From Chara braunii (Eukaryota > Streptophyta > Charophyceae > Charales > Characeae), in NCBI GenBank assembly GCA_003427395.1, contig BFEA01000939.1:135027-159921 (forward strand): a DNA stretch of 24,895 nt, read 5' to 3'. The notes under the pieces were generated by a model. It saw only the letters and a program-made list of their open reading frames with translations. It made no database searches and was not told the DNA's origin. The position numbers and the translations under genes were made by a program. Below, in pieces: positions 1-9,755 of the stretch; positions within the stretch are counted from its first letter, which is position 1, and each line of letters begins with the position of its first letter.

Positions 1-1
1 G

Positions 2-2483
2 AGGATATCTAAACAATACCCTCCGGAACGCTATGAGGACTCTCCGAAGTTGAATAACCTGAAATTTGACATCCCTCGTGATAGAAGGGATAGGGTTCCA
101 GCCTCTTTAACCTGGCAGAAATCCAATGGCAAGGTGGTGAAAATACAGATAGTCCCACAAAACACTGATTGGTGCTCACTATGCCGCGAATATGGACACA
201 CATCTGAAACCTGCCCACGGTCCATTGAGATCAACACTACACAGCTACGAACCAGGGATACAGGCATTCTGGGAGGTAGGGATCCCTTAAATGGCTTTGG
301 CCCGGTCTCTGTTTACGCAAAGGGCTTAAGTGCAAGGGCGTTAAGGATGGGTAACGGGAGCCAGCCTCACCAAGGAACGAACTCAAGCCCGAGCTTCATT
401 TTTGGGAGCATGAGTGCCAGTGGTCCTCAAGGGGGCAATGAAGCAAACGGTGGCTATCCTCAGGGGCATTCCCTCCGACGGATACAAAACCTATCAGTGA
501 ACAACAAGGATGGTGTTTGAAAGAAAGTGAGTTGGACAACAGGTTCAGCTGGACCTGTGGCACCCACAGGCTCAAATGGGTTCCCAAGATTCCAGGGGTC
601 AGGAGTATCAGGACTCCAAGGTGTCATTGCCACTAGAGGAGTCACGGGTTCATTCGGGAACACTAACTCAGCAGGAACAGTTCGGCCCGTTATTTTTGGG
701 AAGTCTGCAGTTGTTGGTAAAATGCCTAGTCCAGCAGTTACAATAGAGTTACCTATCTCAGGCAATGGTCCCACAAACCCTGCATCTTCTGTCGGACCGG
801 CGGGGTCCGTCGGACCCACCAGGATTGCAGGAAACTTCGAACCAGCTGGATCTGCAGTCCCCTTGGGGGTCATGAACTCCACAATAGGTGCCAAGGGTGT
901 TCCAGATGGCAACTCTGCCGGTATGATTGGAACTGAAGTCGTTTCTTGCGCGCTCCTATAACAAAATAATGGAACAACGGCAGCCATGGTTGCTGGTGGT
1001 GAGATGGGTGCAGGAGCAGGGAAAACCGTGGTTGCAGTCGAGTATGCTGGCCAGGCAGCTACCGTGAACTGCCAAGCTTCTGCACTCATAGCAAACTCAA
1101 AAGAGACTAGAGAAACTAGAGATACATTAAAGGCTAACTGTAGTTCATTAGGACAAGGGCAAGGAGGGTCTTAGGAAGAAAGGCAAGGAGTTATTGCCGC
1201 TGCGCCAGGTGTTGTTTTCGAAATGCACAATCAACCTGGGCACAACGGTAGTTCCCAAGATCCCATGATGGAGTCAGATAAGTCACAGGTTTCCCAGAGC
1301 GTCAGTGAAGGAGCTGACCCTGACACAGACACACTCTCGCAGGAAGTGACAAAGTCAGTCCAGAATGAAAAACAAGGCACTAACTTTATAGAGTCAACTA
1401 TCACAACTATCCAAGTAGGGAAACCAAACACACAAAAGGATACATCGGACGGGTCAACAACCCTGGCCACCTCAGCCAGCTCGGCCAGCGTGGCTGGAAA
1501 CCCCTCGTCGTTTGACTCCAGTGGCTCTGCAAACGCAGTTCAACAGGCAGCGGTAAACCGGATGGAGGTAGGTGGTACTGTGGCTTTACAAACCCAAGCC
1601 TCCAAGGAAGAGGAGATGAAAAAGAAGGAACTTATGGAGGCAGGAGATGGGGTGGATCTCTCAGGTGACTCAGAGAGTTCAGCAGATGAGGACCGCCCCT
1701 CAAAAGAAAAGAGAGGGAGAACCGCTTCGCCTGGGAAAACGGAAAGAGCCTCTGTAAGGGGCAGAAAAAAGACTGATGTATCGCCAAACAGAAATGCAGG
1801 GTCCAAATATTTAGTCCCATTAATTTGTAGAAAATCGCAGGAAGGCATTTCCTTCCTGACATACAGTATGGGTACAAATATAAAATACCTAACTCCATGT
1901 ACCTTAGAAGGGAACCCCACTCAGGCGATGATGATGGTGAAAGTGAAGAACTACCTGGGGATGAATGCCCCAGTGCGTTCAATGCCTGGGGTTGGTACAA
2001 GGAAGGTGGTAAGGACTGGCAAGAATGGGAAAATTCATTTTTTTTCTGGCTGCCTTTGATGTACGCCCCAGCGAGGGCGACATGGAAATGTTCGCCAAAT
2101 CAAAAGGAGTTTGGTGCCCTCTAAACTGGATAGAGGATGATAATTTATTACACTCTAACATGGTGTACACGACAGAGGGGGTATCAGGAGATGTCCTCAT
2201 CGAGTACAACCATTAGCTGGCAACAGACTATAACCTGTTTTCTGAGTACTTCGACAGGATGCTCTCCCTTCCTTGGCAGAGCAAAGGTGACGCGTCAGAA
2301 CTGGGGGAGGACAGAAAAAGGAAAACAACTCGCGCACTAGGGCAAGCAGCAAAGGTTGCCCCATCCACAGACTCCTCTACCTCAGTAGTGATGGCAAGTG
2401 GAGAAACCATATCAATCTTCCCCCCTGCGGACATTTCCCTGATCCAACCTTTAAGGGCGGATGGTGCTAATGAACAAGCTTAG
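2..2483 (+). pseudogene. LINE ORF1 (gag-like, CCHC zinc knuckle), disrupted
   Basis: Nucleic-acid-binding ORF1 protein of the LINE, expected to package the element RNA. One frame is open from base 2 to about 1900 apart from three stops (518-520 TGA, 959-961 TAA, 1172-1174 TAG). A zinc knuckle C-x2-C-x4-H-x4-C is encoded at 173-214. The middle (about 530-960) is Gly/Ser/Pro/Thr/Val-rich and low in complexity; 1220-1800 is Ser/Thr/Lys/Glu-rich and hydrophilic. Near 1900-1920 the likely coding frame moves by one to an acidic, Trp-rich stretch, and it moves again in a run of eight T at 2038-2045, after which the frame is open to 2483 except for one TAG at 2214-2216. The end overlaps the start of ORF2. 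Without the stops it would exceed 820 residues, long for a LINE ORF1. Confidence 0.8.
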
Positions 2484-3260
2484 GGTAGTCTCCTGGAATC
2501 TGCGCGGCCTAGGGGAGAACAATTCTAGAGAGAAGTGGGCCAGGTTCAGATCCTGGTTCCACCAGCACAGGGCCCACTTAGGTATAATTCAGGAGACTAA
2601 ACTGAAGGAGGAAAAAATAGCAGCAGCTGACTTGAAATGGCAGGGCCCTCAATTTTGGGCAAGTGTAGATGGTACCAAAAGGGCATGCCAATCCTGTTTC
2701 ACAAGGATCTACAAATGATTGTGGAGGATAACTTTTCCGACTCACTGGGAAGGTGGGTTTGGGTGTCAGCTAACATTGAGGGGGTAGACTGGACATTTGC
2801 CTCTATTTATGCCCCNGTGGATAGAAGAGATAAANTTCAGTTCTTTGAGGTCCTCCNTAGGGTNCTCCCNCCTTCNCAAAACCTNGTTCTAGGAGGGGAT
2901 TGGAACACTGTTATTGACCCCGCATTGGACTCCTCGGTGGCAGACCCGATCCGTTTTGACACAGTGGCATTGGGTGAGTTCATTGAATCCATGGATCTGA
3001 CGGATCCCTTTCGCCAGATCCATCCTTTGGGCAGGAAATACACTTGGGTCTCACACACCCCTCGTCGAGACGGTACCTTTACGAAACTCAGGCTTGACTT
3101 CTTCTTGGTAAAGGACAAAGCAGCGGAATGGGCTATGGAGGTTAATGCCTTTTGATTCATTATCGGAATCACAGACCTGTTTTAATCTCTTTTATCCCAG
3201 ACGGCCACATTAGTAGAGGGAAAGGGTTCTATAAATTAAGCACAGAAATGCTAAAAGACA
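2470..3260 (+). other. APE-like endonuclease domain of LINE ORF2
   Basis: Apurinic-endonuclease-like domain that nicks the target DNA. Visible catalytic motifs in order: VVSWNLRGLG with the early Asn; IIQETKL with the metal-binding Glu at 2593-2595; GGDWNTV with Asp and Asn at 2898-2906; RLDFFLV, where the family usually has R-L-D-R-F; and NHRPV with the terminal His at 3170-3172. The motifs lie in three different frames, showing two frameshifts inside the domain. Eight or so single N bases lie between 2816 and 2885. Confidence 0.88.
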
Positions 3261-3514
3261 CATAGCTGGTAAAATCAATCAAGAAATCCATTATTAAATT
3301 AAGATCCTTGAGACAATACTACGACTCAGAGTCGGATTGGTTAGAGGCTGCCAACAGAATGGCAGCCTCGGATTTTAGCTTAGCCTCTTGAACAAAAGCC
3401 TACCTCGACCGCAGGTCCGAAGAGGAATGCACCCAAAGGACTGAATGGGCAGAAACACGCATGGAGGAGGATCCTCTGTTCTCTGAGTACTGGATGGGAC
3501 AACGAAACTTATAA

Positions 3515-5445
3515 GTGGATGAATTGGACAATATGCAAATTAACAAAGAAAGGATCTGGGCAGAAAGGGCTAGGGTTAAGTGGATGGATGTTGGGGACAG
3601 AATGACCAAAAAAATTTTTAGAAGATTGTCCTCTAAAAAGGGTTCTTCTCTGATCATCGAGCTAGACCACCCTTTCGACGCTTTTGAGCCAAGGGCCAGA
3701 GATACACCAAAGATCCTGGATTATGCAAGGATGTATTTTATGAATATTCTTACATCTTCTAGGTCTTCAGTTCCTGACCCCGAGGACAAGCCTTCTCCAG
3801 CAGGAGATGTGGAGTTCATTTGAAGCCCGTTTGCCTAATCACGGCAAACTGGATTTGGACAGACCGATCACGATAGAGGAGCTCATACAAACACTAAAGG
3901 AAATGGAAAAAGGCAAGTGCCCCGGCAGTGATGGGCTTCCAATGGAGTATTATGTGTTTTTTGGGGACATCCTCGGGCCGATCCTTACGGATATTTTTGG
4001 ATAGGTCTCGGAGGGACAGGAGTTGGGAAAGGAAATGCGGCTGGGTACAATTTCACTGCTTTATAAAAAGGGGGATAAAAGAAATATTAGGAATTGGAGG
4101 CCGATTTCATTGCTGAATACCTCATACAAACTCCTGACTAAGACCTTGGCCATCAAACTTAAGAGGTACCTGCCGGGCTTAGTAGGGGTCGAACAGGCAG
4201 GTTTTGTACAAGGAAGGGACATTCTTAACAATGTCATGCTAACCCTTGAGGCCCTTGAGACAATTCGTGAGGACCAACCGGCAATGCTGGCCCTTCTCCT
4301 GGATGTGGAGAAGGCCTATGACCGAGTGAACTGGGATTTTGTCCTGGATACCCTGCGGCTAGCGGGCTTTGGGGACACCTTTTGTCGGTGGGTGCAGGCG
4401 CTGTACACAACTAGCACGGGGAGGGTTATGGTCAACGGGGAAATCTCAGAAAGTTTTCCGCTTACTCGCTCCCTGAGGCAAGGGTGCCCTTTAGCCCCTA
4501 GCCTCTTCGTAATACAAATGGATGTGCTGCTCTCCATGATTAGAAATCATCCTAACATTGTTGGTCTGCAGTTAGGCCACGGTAACGAATGCAAAGCGTC
4601 CGCCATGGCGGATGATCTGTTTGCCATGACTATTAACAATGAAACCTCTCTGAATACTCTTAAGTTGTGTTTGGATACGTACTCTAAATTTTCAGAGGCT
4701 CTTGTAAACTGGTCTAAGTCTGTGGCTATTCTCAAGCATGATGCTAACTTGGCTGTGGATTGGGGGCTTAAATGCCTCCCTCTGGAAGGGTGTGAACGGT
4801 TCTTGGGTGTGCAGGTTGGCCCCTTGGATGGAAAAAAACAGGCAAGCGCTTTGGTGGAACGGAACATAGTGACTAGGCTCAACAAAGTCTCCTCAGTCAA
4901 GGGGACATCCATCTTTGGTAGGGCTTTATTTCTGAACACTTCGGTTTTTTCAGTGGCCTGGCATCCGGGTGCCCTTAGGGATCTGGAAAGGAAGGCCTAT
5001 AAAAGGATAAGGTCCCTCTCCATCAAATATTTGTGGAAAGGCACTATCTAGGAAGAAGTGGGCTATGTAGCAAAGATTACATGGAAAAAAGTAATTGAGA
5101 GTAAAAAAGAGGGGGGGTTAGGGATTTTGGATCCAGAACTCCAGATCGATGCTCTCCTAGTTAAATGGGTCATCAAACTGTTGGCAGGGTCCTCTCATCC
5201 CTGGGTGGAGCTAGCAATCTCTATGCTTGTGAAGGAATGGGGCCTAACAAGGAGGGAGGATGTTTGGGTGGCTCTACTTACCCCCTCCTTGGTGCACACG
5301 GCTATTAAATCCCCCATCTGGAGTGGGATACTGAGGGNCTGGGGTCGTATCATGCCGTCCAGGTTGAAAGCCCCAGAAACCAAAGAGGAAGTACTTGCCC
5401 AACAGATCTTTGAGAATCCGTACCTGACAGATCCACAGGGCCTCA
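3515..5445 (+). other. Reverse transcriptase domain of LINE ORF2
   Basis: The stretch opens with a typical LINE linker (WAERARVKWMDVGDRMTKK), followed by the RT fingers (KCPGSDGLPMEYY), the NWRPISLLNTSYKLLTK motif, GFVQGRDI, motif A LLDVEKAYDRV with catalytic Asp at 4302-4304, motif B SLRQGCPLAPSLF, and motif C at 4605-4616. Motif C reads M-A-D-D: both catalytic Asp are kept, but the usual F or Y in the first position is Met. Later blocks such as FLGVQVG and GGLGILD are the thumb and connection region of plant LINE RTs. TAG codons at 4002-4004 and 5049-5051 interrupt it without a frame change. Confidence 0.93.
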
Positions 5446-6789
5446 GCCAAGGATCAACCGGGGTGCTTCGGCCGTGCCTGGATTCAGCGTGGGTTGTCGC
5501 GGATTGCTGACTTGTGGGACTCCGCACTTGGACAATGGCGCTCTCCAGTAGAACTGCGTACGAAGTTGCACCACCTGCGAGCGACTGAAGAAAGGGTAAC
5601 TGAGGTTATTGTAAGTATACCAAGCCACTGGAAAGAGATCCTGAAATTCCCTCTCCAGGCTTATGAAGGAAATTGGGTAAAGCGGGTCGGCGTGGAGGGG
5701 GTGTCTCAGATTTGGAGAATTCAGCAACTCCTGGGTAATGGGGACGCGGTGGCCACCACTTTTATAGTGGGGTGTGAATCCCATTCTTCAGAACTTACCC
5801 TGCTACCGGGAGAGGAGACGGTTGTCCGTCTGGATCATAGGATTTCCTCGATAGTGGTTCATGTCAAAGGAAATGAGAAAAGTCGGGACAGGGAAAGCAT
5901 GGTATATACATGCCCCTTGGGCATCGAGGCGGCACATAGGCTCTCAGTCCTTCCCCTACATTGGGGGTGGCGGGAAGCAGTCCCATCTCGTGATATCTCG
6001 CTGCTGGAATACAAGCCTAGGGTTGGATATAGAGCTCAAACTAGCCCCTGTGCAACATCACTGGGAGTTAGGAGTAGGTGTATAGCGGAGAGTCACGAAA
6101 GAACAGGTCGGGTGAGTGCCATCTCTTCGGCCTCACTGAGAATGTTGTGGAGAGAATTGAGGAAGGTGCCCTCAGCCAAGTTTGGTAGCTTGCTGTGGCT
6201 CCAGACTCACCGAGCCATACCCACGGCTAAACGTCTTTCTGAGAACGGAATGGGAGTAGAGACTCAGTGTTGTAGATGCAACAAGAAGGAGGAGTCTGCA
6301 ACCCACTTACGGTGGGAATGCATCGAATTTAAAAGAATTTGGCTGTGGTGGGAGAGGCTTTGGAACAAACATTTGGGGGTAGAGGTTAAGTGGGATGAGA
6401 GGCTGGTCATTGAGGGGATATTGGTAAATTCCAAGGAATTGGGTAAGGGGTGGAGTTATGTAGTCTGTTCCTGTAGGGCGGCTTTAATGTTTACTATCTG
6501 GACCCTAAGGAACGACAGACTCTTTAGAAACAAGTTTCATTCAGACATCGCTATCATGGATATGGTTCTCTCCAATATCAGAAGGTTGATTTGGACTGAT
6601 TGGAGGTGCACGAACAGAGCTGCTAAAAAAAGGAACGCGAGAGCCAAGTTCTTCAGGACATGGGGAGTCAGTGTCAAACTGTTAAAGACGAAAGCCAGTG
6701 GGATCATAATTGAACCGTGGTTGATGGGCCCTCGCCCACGTCAGTTGCTCAGCTCCTTGGTCCAGGCTCTCTCTGTGATTCTGTTTTAA
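5446..6789 (+). other. LINE ORF2 C-terminal region with zf-RVT
   Basis: After a frameshift near 5445 the frame is open to TAA 6787-6789. It begins with the block GRAWIQRGLSRIADLWD, usual downstream of plant LINE RTs. A zf-RVT module follows at about 6170-6350: FGSLLWLQTHRAIPTAKRL, then C-x2-C and a later H-x4-C in HLRWEC. This zinc-binding region is thought to help bind element RNA or target DNA. The last ~140 residues (basic, Arg/Lys-rich) have no named domain. No RNase H domain is visible. Confidence 0.85.
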
Positions 6790-7154
6790 CTTGTTTGAAA
6801 CTCATTGGATTTGGCCCAGGAGNTCACTAAAGGCTAGGACAGTATAAGTATACTTGGCGTCCTGGAAACGGGGTGAAGAGGCCCATAGGTAGTGCCTCCT
6901 GATAGTATTTTGTTTCGAAATTAGATCCCAGCAAAAATGGAACTACCTGAGTGTTTAAAGTTGGGACGCTGGACCCGGTTTCCAGCAGATAGACTGAGAT
7001 AAATGGAGCAGTTAGTTTTGATTACTGAGCTTGGCTCGGAAGCGAAACTGGTTGAGGCTGCCAGGATAACTCCGGGTTGAATTGTGAGGTCCCCGGCCTC
7101 GTCCCAAAAGTTATAATGACAAAAAACGAATGGGTTCAAAAAAAAAAAAAAAAA
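6790..7154 (+). other. LINE 3' UTR with hairpins and poly(A) tail
   Basis: A non-coding stretch of about 350 nt between the ORF2 stop and a run of about 17 A at 7139-7154. It holds two clear hairpins: GAGGC/GCCTC near 6880-6900 and a 6-bp stem, 7-nt loop hairpin at 6968-6986 (GCTGGACCCGGTTTCCAGC). The latter recurs with a compensatory change near 17796. Such 3' structures are often the recognition element for the LINE's own RT. The poly(A) marks the inserted end. Confidence 0.7.
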
Positions 7155-7380
7155 GGATACGAGCAAGCTTTGCAGATGATTGATGGTGCAGGGATTGGTC
7201 CTGTTGGCATGGTCCCTGATGCTACCGGCTGTCCCCTAGCCGGTATCGCCCACATGCAGGTCGGGAGCAGCCCCGGCATGTTCTCTTGAAAAAAGAAATA
7301 AAAATAAATAAATAAATAAATAAGGAAATAAATAAATAAATCAATAAATAATGCTGAGAATACTCTCTGTCATCCAGCGG
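7155..7380. repeat. Short A-rich-ended segment with hairpin and (AAAT)n
   Basis: Just after the LINE poly(A) comes a 130-bp GC-richer stretch with a perfect 8-bp stem, 7-nt loop hairpin at 7223-7245 (TACCGGCT / AGCCGGTA). It then runs into an (AAAT)n-type microsatellite at about 7288-7352. The arrangement (unique sequence then A-rich simple repeat) looks like the 3' end of another retroposed fragment, but there is no coding sign. No gene is seen. Confidence 0.5.
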
Positions 7381-7496
7381 TCCAGCTCAGTTGGTTAGGC
7401 ATGCAAGTGGCATTCAAGAGGTCGTGGGTTTGAGCGCCAATAACCACCATGCAAGTGGCATTCAAGAGGTCTTGGGTTCGAGCCCCAATAACCACC
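7381..7496 (+). repeat. tRNA-like (SINE-head-like) module with 48-bp tandem duplication
   Basis: A D-arm/A-box-like stretch (AGCTCAGTTGGTTAGG) lies at about 7384-7399. It is followed by two tandem copies of a 48-bp unit, 7401-7448 and 7449-7496, each ending in a T-arm/B-box-like block. The second copy keeps a good B box (GGGTTCGAGCCCC), and the first has changes (GGGTTTGAGCGCC). The acceptor stem does not pair well, so this is not a working tRNA. It resembles the RNA polymerase III promoter head of a tRNA-derived SINE or a decayed tRNA gene. Confidence 0.6.
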
Positions 7497-8314
7497 TGCG
7501 GCGCACTTAGTGCCAACCAGTGGTGATCGTCCGCTTGATACCTCTTATCGGTATTAGTAGGGTCCTTGGCCAACACGGATGTGAAGGAGAGTGTGAGTGT
7601 GAGTGGGTTGCATGTGGTGTTTGGGAGATTGTTCGCCTTAGACACTACTGTTATTCGGTTGGGGATGGGTAAAGACAGAAAGGGAGGCGCAACTACTGGC
7701 AAAATGCTCGGTCTTTGCGTTAGCTGGACCCCCACTGGCGGCCGGCCCCATTCTTGACCCCTCTGATGGCTGGAGGGAGACAACAAGGGTCCGGCGGACC
7801 CACCCCATCCTTGACAGCCACGGTTGGGGCAGCGGGCAACATGCATCCTCTCATCAATACTCCTAGTGCACCCCCTACCCCCACTATCCTACCTCAGTGT
7901 GAATCACTCAGGGCTATCACCCTACCATCTTGGAGGGTGACTTGGACCAAATAACAGGTATAGGTTCCGAGGATGGATCGGCCACCCAGCCCGAGTTGAA
8001 GCAGAATCGAATGAGCCTCGTCGTGGGGAACTTCGGACGTCCGGCTCAAGCAACCTTTCTATTAACCTCCCTATGTGGTCAGAGGTTCAACCCGAACCTA
8101 GTAGCAGGTGTAGGCAGCTTAGGAAGGCTAGAACCTACGGACAAGTCCGAACTGTACTAGCTTACTCAAGGCTAGGTGGATCCCGGACCAACCGCAGTGA
8201 CTTATATCCCTACCCAGCCCTGGACATGTTCCTACTGAAACATGTGATAGACCCCCCTGACCTCCTCCCCAACCTGGTATTGTAATTGTATATATGTATA
8301 GGTGTGTCTGGAGG

Positions 8315-8315
<1 letters not shown>
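7497..8315. other. No recognisable gene
   Basis: About 820 bases of mixed composition. Short open frames exist on both strands, but none shows a protein family signature, and the minus-strand frame covering 7370-7846 reads through the tRNA-like duplication. I see nothing I can annotate. Confidence 0.6.

Positions 8316-8355
<40 letters not shown>
8316..8355. repeat. (TG)n microsatellite
   Basis: Twenty uninterrupted TG dinucleotides, directly visible. Confidence 0.97.
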
Positions 8356-8356
<1 letters not shown>

Positions 8357-8448
8357 CCGTAGCCTATGTGTATGTTCGTAGGCCGCATTCTCATGTGGGG
8401 ACCCGATTTCCAAGTAGATGCTGCTCCCCACCATGGAGCATCTGCGGT

Positions 8449-8895
8449 GTATGTAGTATGTTATAGACTATGTGCTGCCATCAGTAGGAATGCACCCACT
8501 GGTGCCTTATCCAACCAACCAGATCCTACTGCTAATCCCCCTCAGCAGGAACACACCCACTAGTGCCGTCATCAACTCCGACTTTAAGTTACTGGTTTTT
8601 ACCCACATCCTGTTGAACCGTTCTCGTGACCCTACCTCATCTGTATAGCATATGTAAGCTCTGTGTGTATGTAGTGTGCGGTATACTATTACTATGTGCT
8701 GCCATCAGTAGGAACACACCCACTGCTACCCTATCCAACCAACCAGATCTTACTCCTAATCCCCGTCTGAGTCAGCAGGAACACACCCACTAGTGTCGTC
8801 ATCAACTCCTACTAACTTGTTTTTACCCGCATCCAACCTACCAGATCCTACTGAACCGTTCTCGTGATCCTATCTCATGTGTATAGCATATGAAG
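8449..8895. repeat. Tandem repeat, about 224-bp unit, two copies
   Basis: The block TATGTGCTGCCATCAGTAGG begins at 8469 and again at 8693, giving a period of 224 bp. Matching continues through the CCAACCAACCAGATC block, the ACACACCCACTAGTG block, a GAACCGTTCTCGTGA block and a TGTATAGCATATG block. Copies run about 8449-8667 and 8668-8895. They differ by substitutions and small indels. Within each unit the motif AGGAACACACCCACT occurs twice, so the unit itself probably arose by duplication. Confidence 0.85.
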
Positions 8896-8924
8896 GGATG
8901 ACGGGCCATGTTGGACAAGAGTTC

Positions 8925-8995
8925 CCCCCAAAGTCCCGAACCAGACTCGAACCCGTAATCTATAGCATGTAACCAGAAGACTGTACCATGTGTGT
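8925..8995 (-). repeat. tRNA-like module (B-box-like), minus strand
   Basis: Read on the minus strand, the stretch contains a B-box-like GGGTTCGAGTCTGG about 35 nt after an A-box-like region around TGGTACAGTCTTCTGG. Stem pairing is poor. It looks like the RNA polymerase III promoter remnant of a tRNA-derived SINE rather than a gene. Confidence 0.35.
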
Positions 8996-9228
8996 GATAG
9001 TCGCAAGTGGTACGAATGTGTGATATGTGAGACTGGGGAGATCAGCCAAACAACCATGACCAACAGTGACAAGCAACCCCCGTAGCATCAAGACCCAACA
9101 TACAACACCATGGATGAGCCCTTGGGTGGTGTGCAGCAGTGTCTGTAATAGCTTACCTGCGTCAGCCCAAGGGGGTATGCAAGTGACCATGGATTTTGTA
9201 AACTCCCGCCGTTGTCTATGCGCAGAGC

Positions 9229-9312
9229 TGCGGAGTTTTGAACCCGCAACCTCAAACCACAATCTGCATTGTCAACCGGTGTCCGAACCACTACGCCACA
9301 GGCCACGTGCAA
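9229..9312 (-). repeat. tRNA-derived SINE-head-like module, minus strand
   Basis: On the minus strand this reads as an A box (TGGCGTAGTGGTTCGG), then after tRNA-like spacing a T arm whose stem GCGGG pairs with CTCCGC around the loop TTCAAAA. This is the best tRNA-like fold in the window, although the acceptor and anticodon arms are not convincing. It probably derives from a tRNA-related SINE or a decayed tRNA gene. The neighbouring 9110-9185 stretch holds an inverted CCCTTGGG / CCCAAGGG pair. Confidence 0.5.
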
Positions 9313-9460
9313 GGATAAGGGTAACTGAGTGGAAGGTAGAGGCAGGATTTGAGGGCCTAGCCCCCCTCATGAACAGTGGGGGGGAGGGCGACACTCTGCA
9401 GTCTCGAACCCTGCTAGTCAAGGGAGTAGAAACAGTGGCAGTCTGCAAGGTGGAAGAGGC

Positions 9461-9755
9461 AGGAAGGACGAGTACTGCCCTTTCTGTATAGAGAAAGATA
9501 AATGAGACTTAGCGCCGATACCGCAAGATTGGAGATGGCCAGCGCAGAACCACAACGCTAAAGGAGTGCCCACTGCACCTGGTCACCACCAAGATAATAA
9601 ACAACTCACTGCTGCCTGTGCTAGACATATCGAGGGAGTTGCGAGAGCGATGGGCTACGAGGAAGTAACTCCCGGATAGCTACATGGAAAGACGGACTTG
9701 GAAGAAGTGGAGAGAGCAATGCGCAATTTTGAGGATGATGCAGGACCAGAGACAG
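9461..9755 (+). pseudogene. Degraded coding remnant with a Cys-x2-Cys motif
   Basis: One reading frame is coding-like over about 98 codons with two stops (TGA 9503-9505, TAG 9677-9679). It begins GRKDEYCPFC, a Cys-x2-Cys pair that could be half of a zinc finger, and includes His-rich (GHHQDN) and Glu-rich (DLEEVERAMRNFEDD) parts. The foldback element begins exactly where this similarity to coding sequence ends. Beyond that element lies a zf-RVT fragment in a different frame, so both may be pieces of one retroelement. I do not recognise the family. Confidence 0.3.

Larger units (their letters stand above)
2461..6789 (+). pseudogene. LINE ORF2 polyprotein (APE endonuclease - reverse transcriptase - zf-RVT), disrupted
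   Basis: ORF2 supplies the nicking endonuclease and the reverse transcriptase for target-primed integration. The start is ATG 2461 or 2470, just upstream of the ORF1 stop at 2481-2483 and in the +1 frame relative to it, so reinitiation or frameshifting is likely. I follow the coding frame through at least four shifts: near 2680 (probably one lost base), near 3150, near 3800 and near 5445. In-frame stops include one near 3262, two more in the linker before 3515, and TAGs at 4002-4004 and 5049-5051. Similarity resumes across each break, so the whole is one degraded ORF of roughly 1440 codons, a usual size for plant L1 ORF2. Domain details are in the separate entries. Confidence 0.92.
1..7154 (+). 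mobile_element. L1-type LINE retrotransposon, 5' end outside window
   Basis: A non-LTR retrotransposon reads left to right: ORF1 with a CCHC zinc knuckle, ORF2 with APE-like endonuclease, reverse transcriptase and a C-terminal zf-RVT-type region, a ~350-nt 3' UTR and a poly(A) run at about 7139-7154. This order is that of plant L1 elements, which copy themselves by target-primed reverse transcription in the nucleus. The frame is already open at base 2, so the 5' UTR and ORF1 N-terminus lie outside the window and no target-site duplication can be checked. Both ORFs carry a handful of stops and single-base frameshifts, so this copy is inactive but not very old. Confidence 0.93.

Noticed and set aside
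7370-7846. 158-codon minus-strand open frame
   Set aside because: It crosses the tRNA-like duplication and has no family signature.
8449-8895. CRISPR-like array
   Set aside because: Only two long diverged units without regular short repeats and spacers; eukaryotic context.
9066-9491. 141-codon plus-strand open frame
   Set aside because: It reads through the complement of a tRNA-like module; no motif.
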